From the NCBI GenBank assembly GCA_036351435.1, contig JAZBPA010000365.1:1-5157 (forward strand): a stretch of 5,157 nucleotides of DNA, in the 5' to 3' direction. Positions within the stretch are counted from its first letter, which is position 1. The number at the start of each line of letters is the position of its first letter. Positions 1 through 4,930 of this stretch are shown in pieces. Origin of the DNA: JAAUQA01 sp036351435. Its GTDB lineage: Bacteria; Pseudomonadota; Gammaproteobacteria; Competibacterales; Competibacteraceae. The translations under genes and the position numbers were made by a program. The notes beneath the pieces were generated by a model. The model saw only the letters and a program-made list of their open reading frames with translations, ran no database searches and was not told the origin of the DNA.

Positions 1-1243
1 AGTTGATCACCAAGCCGACTACTGCGCCAGTCATACAGGTCGCCAAGGTCCCGGCCAGAATGGATTTCAGCCCTAATTCGACGATTTCCGCACGCCGTTC
101 CGGTGCCATAGCGGTTAAACCGCCCAACATGATGCCGAGACTGCCGAAATTGGCAAAACCGCATAACGCATAGACCAGTATCAAGCGACTGCTCTCACTC
201 AAGGCGGATTCAGGCAATTTCGCCAATGATAGGTAGGCAAGCAATTCGTTAAGTACGGTTTTGATTCCCAACAGTTGGCCCGCCGTAGCCGCTTCCTGCC
301 ATGGAATCCCCATCAGCCAGGCGACCGGAGCCATAACCCAACCCAACAGGCGTTGCAAGCTGATCGGCTCTCCGCTGAGTGCTGGCAGCAATCCCAATAG
401 CTGATTGACGAGACTGACCAATGCAACGAAGACCAACAACATGGCCACGATATTAGCCAGCAATTGCAGTCCTGCCAGCGTGCCTTGGGTGATGGCCTCC
501 ATGCTGCTGGTTGCTTCCTGGGGGATGGCTAATTCACCGGACGTGCTGGATTCGGTTTCCGGCACCAGCAAATGGGCCATCACCAAAGCCGCCGGTGCGC
601 TAATCAGCGAAGCGGTAAGAATATGGCCTAACGCATCGGGTAGCACAGTGCTCAGGAACGACGCATACAGCACCATCACCGTTCCCGCAATGGTGGCCAT
701 GCCGCAAGTCATCACGGCAAACAATTCGGCACGGGTCAAGCGGGCTAAATAAGGCCGAATCAACAATGGCGCTTCGATCATACCGACGAACACATTGGCA
801 GCCGTTGCCAGACCTAATGCGCCGCCGATACGCATAGTGCGTTGCAAAAACCAAGCGAACCCGTGTACCACCAGTGGCAACACCCGCCAATAAAACAACA
901 GCGAGGACAATGCGCTGATGACCAACACCAATGGCAAAGCGCGAAACGCCAGCACGAAGCTAGCGCCGGGATGGGTTTCTTGAAAAGGCAGTTCGCCGCC
1001 GCCGAGAAAGCCGAATACGAAACTGGTTCCGGCGTGGGTGGCAGTTTCCAGCGCCATAATCGCTTGGTTGAGCAGGAGGAAAAACGCTTGGAAGGGGGGC
1101 AGTTTGAGCATCAGCAAGGCCAGCACAAACTGCAATAAAAGACCGATACCAAGAGTTGAAAAGCTGATCGCCCAGCGGTTTTCGCTGAACAACCAGGCAA
1201 TACCGGAGAAGCAGATCAGGCCCAGAATCGCTTGGCTTATCAT
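1..1243 (-). CDS. CNT-family concentrative nucleoside transporter (3' end outside window)
   Basis: An inner-membrane protein predicted to import nucleosides with a cation gradient (H+ or Na+), feeding nucleoside salvage. I translated 414 residues; bacterial CNTs are about 400-425 long, so only the extreme C-terminus and stop are missing. Hydrophobic segments run throughout (for example 1-20, 30-48, 96-118, 255-288). CNT motifs are in the expected order: GTSFVFGF (72-79), GMIEAPLLIRPYL (154-166), MTCGMATIAGTVM (178-190), GIKTVLNELLAY (326-337) and LCGFANFGSLGI (360-371). Residues E157, E333, N365 and S368 match the sugar/base-binding residues known from Vibrio CNT, but M155-I156 replace the usual Gln-Thr. 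The ATG at 1243 is forced as the earliest start, because an in-frame TAG lies two codons upstream. No strong Shine-Dalgarno is seen. It lies 54 bases after the iron-sulfur gene on the same strand, so co-transcription is possible. The family is near certain; the substrate is not. Confidence 0.93.
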   Translation of the reverse strand, partial: MISQAILGLICFSGIAWLFSENRWAISFSTLGIGLLLQFVLALLMLKLPPFQAFFLLLNQAIMALETATHAGTSFVFGFLGGGELPFQETHPGASFVLAFRALPLVLVISALSSLLFYWRVLPLVVHGFAWFLQRTMRIGGALGLATAANVFVGMIEAPLLIRPYLARLTRAELFAVMTCGMATIAGTVMVLYASFLSTVLPDALGHILTASLISAPAALVMAHLLVPETESSTSGELAIPQEATSSMEAITQGTLAGLQLLANIVAMLLVFVALVSLVNQLLGLLPALSGEPISLQRLLGWVMAPVAWLMGIPWQEAATAGQLLGIKTVLNELLAYLSLAKLPESALSESSRLILVYALCGFANFGSLGIMLGGLTAMAPERRAEIVELGLKSILAGTLATCMTGAVVGLVIN

Positions 1244-1273
1244 GCGCTACGACGCCCACCGGCGGGCCTGCGC
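1244..1273 (-). promoter_or_regulatory. GC-rich hairpin next to the transporter start codon
   Basis: On the minus strand GCCC pairs with GGGC (1254-1267, six-base loop). An outer GCGC/GCGC pair (1270-1273 with 1244-1247) could extend it across an asymmetric internal loop, ending directly at the ATG. The only Shine-Dalgarno-like bases (GGTGGG, 1255-1260) lie inside the stem. No T-tract follows, so it is not an intrinsic terminator. It could lower translation of the transporter or couple it to the upstream gene; this is inference and the stem is short. Confidence 0.25.
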
Positions 1274-1297
1274 TTTAGCGGACTCGAAGAAACCGGA

Positions 1298-1960
1298 TTA
1301 CACGAAGTTATCAGTAAAGCCGATCTGCTTATGGGCTCCGTCGCAAAACGGTTTGTTTTTCGAGGCCCCACAGCGGCACAGGAACGCCCGGTCGCATTTA
1401 TAACTATTTTTTGCATTGGCGCCGACCAGTTCAACTGGGCCTCTAAGCACCAGCGGACCGTTGTTGGACGGGGTAATTTTCAGGGCCTTTTCCTTGTCTG
1501 GAGACTCTGACGTTTTCGTAACATCTGCCCCCAATGCCCCGCCGTCCTTAAAGCCCGCCTTAGTATGGCTGTTATCGCAAAACGGTTTGTTCTTGGAGGC
1601 CCCGCAACGGCACAAAGTCATCCGGGTATCGGTAATGATGACTTCACCGTTAGGGGTCAAGATTTCTAATTTGCCTTGCACATTGAGCGGGCCGTTGGCT
1701 ATCGGTTTTACCGTATTGATGGCCGGTATCGGTTCCGGTGCACCGCCGTCGCGCCGTTCGAACTGTAACGCGCCAGACGGACATTTCATCACCACGGCGG
1801 CGATGGCGTCAGGTGTCGCGGCGTTCGGGTCGATCCACGGTTTACGCTTGACATCGAATACCTGCGGGAGTCCGCGCACGCATTCGGCAGCATGGATACA
1901 GCGTTTCACATCGTATAGGACGTTGATGTTGTCGCTGGCATGTTCTTTATAATTGGCCAT
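1298..1960 (-). CDS. Iron-sulfur protein: divergent 4Fe-4S domain plus two CDGSH domains
   Basis: A 220-residue soluble protein with no signal peptide, probably a cytosolic Fe-S redox or cluster-transfer protein. Residues 15-67 resemble the divergent mono-cluster ferredoxin domain (Fer4_19 type): C21, C27 and C60 in the KCPSGAL signature are visible, but a fourth cysteine ligand is not. Two CDGSH (mitoNEET-type) motifs follow, CRCGASKNKPFCDNSH (117-132) and CRCGASKNKPFCDGAH (195-210). Each has the three Cys and one His that bind a 2Fe-2S cluster (C117, C119, C128, H132; C195, C197, C206, H210). The first has Asn where Gly is usual. I start at ATG 1960, which has an AGAGGAAG ribosome site and leads straight into the conserved domain. 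An ATG 32 codons upstream (2056) is open but its extension looks non-coding. It precedes the nucleoside transporter gene on the same strand. The physiological role of this architecture is not established; a redox or iron-homeostasis role is inference. Confidence 0.93.
   Translation of the reverse strand: MANYKEHASDNINVLYDVKRCIHAAECVRGLPQVFDVKRKPWIDPNAATPDAIAAVVMKCPSGALQFERRDGGAPEPIPAINTVKPIANGPLNVQGKLEILTPNGEVIITDTRMTLCRCGASKNKPFCDNSHTKAGFKDGGALGADVTKTSESPDKEKALKITPSNNGPLVLRGPVELVGANAKNSYKCDRAFLCRCGASKNKPFCDGAHKQIGFTDNFV
1341..1380 (-). repeat. CDGSH-coding direct repeat, copy 2
   Basis: These 40 bases encode most of the second CDGSH motif. Aligned by eye they match 1575-1614 at 36 of 40 positions with no gaps, offset by 234 bases (78 codons). 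See the other copy. Confidence 0.85.
1575..1614 (-). repeat. CDGSH-coding direct repeat, copy 1
   Basis: These bases encode most of the first CDGSH motif and match 1341-1380 with four mismatches. The encoded core (CRCGASKNKPFCD) is identical in both copies, while the flanking protein sequence has diverged. Confidence 0.85.
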
Positions 1961-1967
1961 GAGGCGG

Positions 1968-1975
1968 CTTCCTCT
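1968..1975 (-). promoter_or_regulatory. Ribosome binding site deciding the start of the CDGSH gene
   Basis: On the minus strand AGAGGAAG lies seven bases before ATG 1960, with the GAGGA core nine bases away, which is good Shine-Dalgarno placement. It supports this start over the upstream in-frame ATG at 2056. Confidence 0.75.
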
Positions 1976-2080
1976 TTGGGACAGGTAATAGATGAGTAGC
2001 GGTTCACGATGGTATTCGAGAATAGGAACCCGAACAAGCCCGCCGCCGAACTGCACACAGCGTGATTTGGTTGACTCGGC

Positions 2081-2110
2081 ATACTAACGCTTGGCAAGGT
2101 CATAGCGCAA
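2081..2110 (-). promoter_or_regulatory. Weak candidate promoter for the CDGSH gene
   Basis: On the minus strand TTGCGC (2110-2105), an 18-base spacer and TAGTAT (2086-2081) give a poor sigma70-like match, three and four of six bases. It would leave a leader of about 115 bases. It is the best candidate I found by eye. Confidence 0.2.
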
Positions 2111-2289
2111 TCTGCCTGAGCGTATCCATGCCAAGGCTGTTCAACGCTATTGCAGTAGACTCTTTTCTCCGTAGCGTCGAAAAGTTAAGGAGTTGCACGG
2201 TTCCTGAATTGGCGAAATGCGACTAAAATCTGACATATCATTTGCTGAGAACATCCCTATCCAGAGCCTAACCGTATCGTCGTAAGACC

Positions 2290-3102
2290 ATGTGCATGCA
2301 TGACAATTTATCGGTTTTACAGCACGCAACGCGAGCTGACGTACATACTGAGCCTTTTCCCCATGTTATCTTGCAAAACGCCCTACCGGAGCCACTCTGC
2401 AACGAACTGATTGACAGTTACCCACCATTGGAGATGCTCGGCGTCAATAAAAAGAAAAACAACAAACGTTGGAATTATTCGGCTCATGAGTCCCTCAATG
2501 ACCCCCAAATTCCGTCGCTGTGGCGCGATTTCGTCCGTTATCATTGCTCGGCTGGCTTTTTTCACGATGTCATCAAGATGTTTGGCGAGGACATCGTCAA
2601 ACACTATCCCGAATTATTCCCTTCACTCGAACAACTACTGAACGCGGAACCGGGCATTCGTTATATTAATAAGTTCCCCGAAAAAACTGTTCTGTTAGAC
2701 GCGCAAATCAGCGGCAACACGCCTGTCAGGCGACGCACCTCGGTGCGTCCTACCCACGTTGATCTCGGTAATAAGCTGTTCTCCGGGCTGTTTTATATGA
2801 GGCAGGACGACGATCTAACTCAAGGTGGGGATCTGACCATTAGCCGTTTTAAGCCGAATATCGTTGAGCGCGCGGATAAGCTGGCTTGTTTTGAAGGGGT
2901 ATACGTTAGGGACCGCCACACTGAAATCGTCAAAACCGTCCGGTATGCGAAGAATACCTTGGTCCTGTTTCTTAACACGCTGGATTCTCTGCACGGTGTT
3001 ACTGTGCGTGAGTCTACGCCCCATTGCCGTTTATTCCTCAATTTGATCGGCGAGGTCAACACCGAGTTGTATCCCATCAGGCCTATTAAAAAAACCTATT
3101 GA
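2290..3102 (+). CDS. Probable 2-oxoglutarate/Fe(II)-dependent oxygenase
   Basis: A 270-residue protein without a signal peptide, predicted to use Fe(II), O2 and 2-oxoglutarate to hydroxylate an unknown substrate. The N-terminal segment EPFPHVILQNALPEPLCNEL (21-40) resembles the opening of prolyl-4-hydroxylase-like bacterial dioxygenases. The likely iron triad is H156 and D158 (RPTHVDLG) with H235 (SLHGV). R247, 12 residues after H235 in HCRLFLNLIG, fits the 2-oxoglutarate carboxylate-binding arginine. A GGDL strand (179-182) lies between, as expected for a double-stranded beta-helix fold. The start is ATG 2290, since an in-frame TAA lies at 2269-2271. ATG 2296 is a close alternative, and neither has a strong ribosome site. 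A perfect palindrome (2732-2749) encodes the residues just before H156. The gene stands alone: the divergent neighbour is on the other strand and a terminator follows at 3182. The fold assignment is by motif; the substrate is unknown. Confidence 0.75.
   Translation: MCMHDNLSVLQHATRADVHTEPFPHVILQNALPEPLCNELIDSYPPLEMLGVNKKKNNKRWNYSAHESLNDPQIPSLWRDFVRYHCSAGFFHDVIKMFGEDIVKHYPELFPSLEQLLNAEPGIRYINKFPEKTVLLDAQISGNTPVRRRTSVRPTHVDLGNKLFSGLFYMRQDDDLTQGGDLTISRFKPNIVERADKLACFEGVYVRDRHTEIVKTVRYAKNTLVLFLNTLDSLHGVTVRESTPHCRLFLNLIGEVNTELYPIRPIKKTY
2732..2749. repeat. Perfect palindrome inside the oxygenase gene
   Basis: GACGCACC (2732-2739), two bases, then GGTGCGTC (2742-2749) form an eight-base perfect inverted repeat. 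It is read in frame through codons 148-154, immediately before the HxD motif. Its look is like the core of REP-type intergenic palindromes, but only one copy is seen here. Confidence 0.6.
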
Positions 3103-3152
3103 GGAATGCATTTGGTTGGTAACCATTGCAAACAAACCATGTAGCAGAGTTA

Positions 3153-3167
3153 ATCGGCTTAGCCGAT
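3153..3167. repeat. Small stem-loop after the oxygenase gene
   Basis: ATCGGC (3153-3158), a three-base loop and GCCGAT (3162-3167) form a six-base-pair hairpin without a T-tract. It lies 14 bases before the terminator stem and may simply be part of the oxygenase mRNA 3' end. Confidence 0.4.
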
Positions 3168-3181
3168 CATTCTGACCCGAT

Positions 3182-3214
3182 ACGGCGGTTTCAAATGAAC
3201 CGCCGTTTTCTTTT
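3182..3214 (+). terminator. Intrinsic terminator of the oxygenase gene
   Basis: ACGGCGGTT (3182-3190), a seven-base loop and AACCGCCGT (3198-3206) form a nine-base-pair GC-rich stem, followed by TTTCTTTT (3207-3214). It begins 79 bases after the oxygenase stop codon. It falls inside the open frame upstream of the protease, so the protease is expected to start downstream of it from its own promoter. Confidence 0.92.
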
Positions 3215-3237
3215 GCATGGCTCGAGAATCTCTAAAT

Positions 3238-3267
3238 TTGTCAATAAAAACAATTATATATTATATT
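3238..3267 (+). promoter_or_regulatory. Sigma70-type promoter of the serine protease gene
   Basis: TTGTCA (3238-3243, five of six bases) is followed by an 18-base AT-rich spacer and TATATT (3262-3267, five of six). The predicted RNA start near 3274 gives a leader of about 60 bases. Its position between the terminator at 3182 and the ribosome site at 3321 fits a single-gene unit. Confidence 0.6.
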
Positions 3268-3320
3268 GGCATAGAGGGTGCTTTAGTTGGGTTAACAACA
3301 TTTTCAATCCATTTAAAGCA

Positions 3321-3325
3321 AGAGG
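3321..3325 (+). promoter_or_regulatory. Ribosome binding site deciding the protease start
   Basis: AGAGG lies ten bases before ATG 3336. The in-frame open sequence back to 3126 contains the terminator and promoter, so this site marks the real start. A nearby ATG at 3328 is out of frame. Confidence 0.7.
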
Positions 3326-3335
3326 TTATGCAATT

Positions 3336-4469
3336 ATGAACTCCCATTATAAAAACGGGCTAATCGCGGGGATGATGGCGGTTTCTATAGCCGCCGCAGG
3401 GCCTAGTCGGGCACAAGCCGTTCATACCGACAACCAATCCGTAGGCATCGAAATCTCACCTACTCACCGTGCAGCCAATGCCGGTGATGGCTATTGGACT
3501 GCCGAGCGGATGCGCAACGCTACCCCGCTGAACATCGTGATTGAGAATCAACCGTTTCAACACAACGACCTAGAACCTGAGCAACCCATAGGCGAGCCGG
3601 AAGCGGTAGAAGGCACCAAGCCGTTGTTGCAGAAATCCTCACTCGGCGGCAAACAGCTGTATATTCCGCAGGCTGATGACAGCTTCAGCAACGAACTCCC
3701 TGAAACCAACGATTCCGCACCATTAGAAGCAGTTCTGACGCAATTCCAAGACCGCCCGCATCCTTTCACCGGCCACGAGGTATTGGATAGTTATGAGCAA
3801 TACCCATTGCAAACCATCGGTAAGGTTTTTTTCACTCAAGGTGGCGCGGATTATGTGTGTTCGGCTTCCGCTCTGGTGAGCGACAATCAGCGGCTAGTCG
3901 TGACAGCAGGTCATTGTGTGCATCGCGGCGACGGGTTTACTTGGTCAGCCAACGTGCGCTTCGTCCCGGCCTATCGTTACGGTGCTGCACCCTTCGGCAT
4001 GTGGCAAGCCTGTGGACTGTATACCACTTATAATTGGTACAACTTTGGTGATATAGCCCATGACTTGGGCGCTATTAAAGTGTGTGATCAGAATGATGGC
4101 ACACGCCTGCATGAAGTGGTCGGTTCGCTGGGCTATCTGGTCAACGTATCGCGTACTCAACATTGGAACTCATTCGGTTATCCCGCCGCAGAGCCGTTCA
4201 ACGGCGAAACTCTGAACACCTGTCAGGCGAGCCACGGTCGTGACGACACGGTCATGCAACCGATGACCCTCGGTATCGGCTGCAATATGACCGGCGGCTC
4301 CAGCGGCGGTCCCTGGATTCTCGAAACGCAGCGCCAAGGGACCAGCGGTAACTATCTGAACGGCGTCAACAGCTATGGGTACGGCAGCCTGCCTAACGTG
4401 ATGTTCTCCCCTTACTTCGGTGATGGGTTTATACATCTGCGGGATTTTGCGATCGGTGATGGTGCCTAA
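3336..4469 (+). CDS. Secreted trypsin/V8-like serine protease (S1 superfamily)
   Basis: A 377-residue preproenzyme that cleaves peptide bonds outside the cytoplasm. A Sec signal peptide covers about 1-28: charged start, hydrophobic 8-21, and AQA at 26-28 as the likely cleavage site. A hydrophilic, Asp/Glu/Pro-rich propeptide follows to about 155, including a WTAERM motif (54-59) of the kind seen before other secreted bacterial serine proteases. The catalytic domain begins near IGKVFF (161-166). The triad is H193 in TAGHC, D243 in AHDLGAIKV and S323 in GGSSGGPW. Six cysteines (175, 194, 226, 250, 296, 316) suggest three disulfides; C175-C194 matches the conserved pair around the catalytic His. 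The domain resembles V8/glutamyl-endopeptidase-type enzymes, but the cleavage specificity cannot be read. The start at 3336 is supported by the ribosome site, the signal peptide, and the terminator and promoter inside the longer frame. It has its own promoter and terminator and no adjacent inhibitor or secretion gene. Confidence 0.92.
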   Translation: MNSHYKNGLIAGMMAVSIAAAGPSRAQAVHTDNQSVGIEISPTHRAANAGDGYWTAERMRNATPLNIVIENQPFQHNDLEPEQPIGEPEAVEGTKPLLQKSSLGGKQLYIPQADDSFSNELPETNDSAPLEAVLTQFQDRPHPFTGHEVLDSYEQYPLQTIGKVFFTQGGADYVCSASALVSDNQRLVVTAGHCVHRGDGFTWSANVRFVPAYRYGAAPFGMWQACGLYTTYNWYNFGDIAHDLGAIKVCDQNDGTRLHEVVGSLGYLVNVSRTQHWNSFGYPAAEPFNGETLNTCQASHGRDDTVMQPMTLGIGCNMTGGSSGGPWILETQRQGTSGNYLNGVNSYGYGSLPNVMFSPYFGDGFIHLRDFAIGDGA

Positions 4470-4511
4470 CAGGGATCAAACTGGATACAACTACCTATCG
4501 ATTCAACCAAG

Positions 4512-4545
4512 GCGGACCTGGTAACGGGTCCGCTTTTTGTGTTTT
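4512..4545 (+). terminator. Intrinsic terminator of the serine protease gene
   Basis: GCGGACC (4512-4518) pairs with GGTCCGC (4527-4533), with a possible extra T-G pair closing the loop, followed by TTTTTGTGTTTT (4534-4545). It begins 42 bases after the protease stop codon. Confidence 0.9.
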
Positions 4546-4561
4546 CAAGGGATCCAAAGCC

Positions 4562-4589
4562 CGGTGGCGCATCATCCAATGCACCACCG
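4562..4589. repeat. Imperfect 11-base-pair hairpin, REP-like
   Basis: CGGTGGCGCAT (4562-4572) and ATGCACCACCG (4579-4589) pair with a single C-A mismatch around a six-base loop. It lies 16 bases after the protease terminator with no T-tract, so it is not a second terminator. The look fits a dispersed extragenic palindrome, but no second copy is in the window. Confidence 0.45.
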
Positions 4590-4810
4590 CGAACGAAGCG
4601 GTTCCTGTGTCACCGCATGCTACTCTTGCTAGAAAATGCTTCACTAACTCCATGTTATTTGAGCTCTTCGTGTGGGAACTTCTTGATTCTAAATTGCTTT
4701 TCTAACGGTATTGATTCGTAGGCTTCGGGGGGTTATATTCAGCCCAACGGCTCATACGGATAATGACCGAATCCCCTGACTACGCAAGCTTTTTCACGGA
4801 GTCCATCGGA

Positions 4811-4863
4811 GTCATCAATTACTCTTGAAACAAGAAACATGTTGTCAGAAATAATTGACTGAC
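4811..4863. promoter_or_regulatory. Dyad upstream of the secreted-protein gene
   Basis: GTCATCAATTA (4811-4821) is the inverse complement of TAATTGACTGAC (4852-4863) apart from one extra base. A shorter palindrome, AACATGTT (4837-4844), lies between the arms, slightly off centre. It ends 67 bases before the next start codon, a plausible place for a regulator site or cruciform, though chance is possible. Confidence 0.3.
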
Positions 4864-4930
4864 CATGACATTTCTCTTGCGTATCTATTCATTTTTTGGT
4901 TAGCGTAACACAACGAATTGACCTGCCTTT

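Larger units (their letters stand above)
1961..2289. other. Divergent intergenic region between the iron-sulfur gene and the oxygenase gene
   Basis: 329 bases with no credible gene; the short open frames here have no recognisable protein features. The region must hold the start signals of both flanking genes. For the plus-strand gene the best -10 match is TAAAAT (2224-2229), with no good -35 box at the right spacing. For the minus-strand gene there is the ribosome site at 1968-1975 and a weak promoter candidate at 2081-2110. Short complementary segments also occur: CTTGGCA (2090-2096) with TGCCAAG (2129-2135), and ATAGCG (2102-2107) with CGCTAT (2145-2150). They interlock rather than nest, and may be chance. 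Confidence 0.6.
4546..4930. other. Intergenic region without a credible gene
   Basis: 385 bases. A 60-codon open frame from 4539 starts within the terminator tail, has no recognisable features and is not called. The stretch contains an imperfect hairpin (4562-4589) and a dyad (4811-4863) upstream of the next gene. Poor promoter candidates for that gene include TTGAAA (4825-4830), a 19-base spacer and AATAAT (4850-4855). A gene remnant or small RNA cannot be excluded by eye. Confidence 0.55.

Noticed and set aside
405..752. 115-codon plus-strand open frame
   Set aside because: It lies antisense within the transporter gene, whose translation shows many CNT motifs; this frame has no recognisable protein features.
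960..1259. 99-codon minus-strand open frame across the transporter start
   Set aside because: It is in a different frame from the transporter reading, and its sequence is Arg/Pro-rich with no family features.
1416..1952. 178-codon plus-strand open frame
   Set aside because: It is the antisense shadow of the CDGSH gene, whose cluster-binding motifs are unmistakable on the minus strand.
1961..2056. 32-codon N-terminal extension of the CDGSH protein from ATG 2056
   Set aside because: The extension would contain the good ribosome site for ATG 1960 and has no family-like sequence.
2090..2150. Interlocking inverted repeats suggesting an RNA pseudoknot or riboswitch
   Set aside because: The arms are only six or seven bases, unevenly spaced, and match no riboswitch class I know; chance is the simpler explanation.
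3126..3335. 70-codon N-terminal extension of the serine protease
   Set aside because: It spans the oxygenase terminator and the protease promoter, and it would bury the signal peptide internally.
4539..4721. 60-codon plus-strand open frame after the protease
   Set aside because: It begins in the terminator tail, has no convincing ribosome site and shows no recognisable protein features.
4722..4800. G-rich and C-rich runs (near 4727 and 4772) as a tRNA or structured RNA
   Set aside because: The runs do not pair beyond a few bases, and no tRNA arms or T-loop signature are present.
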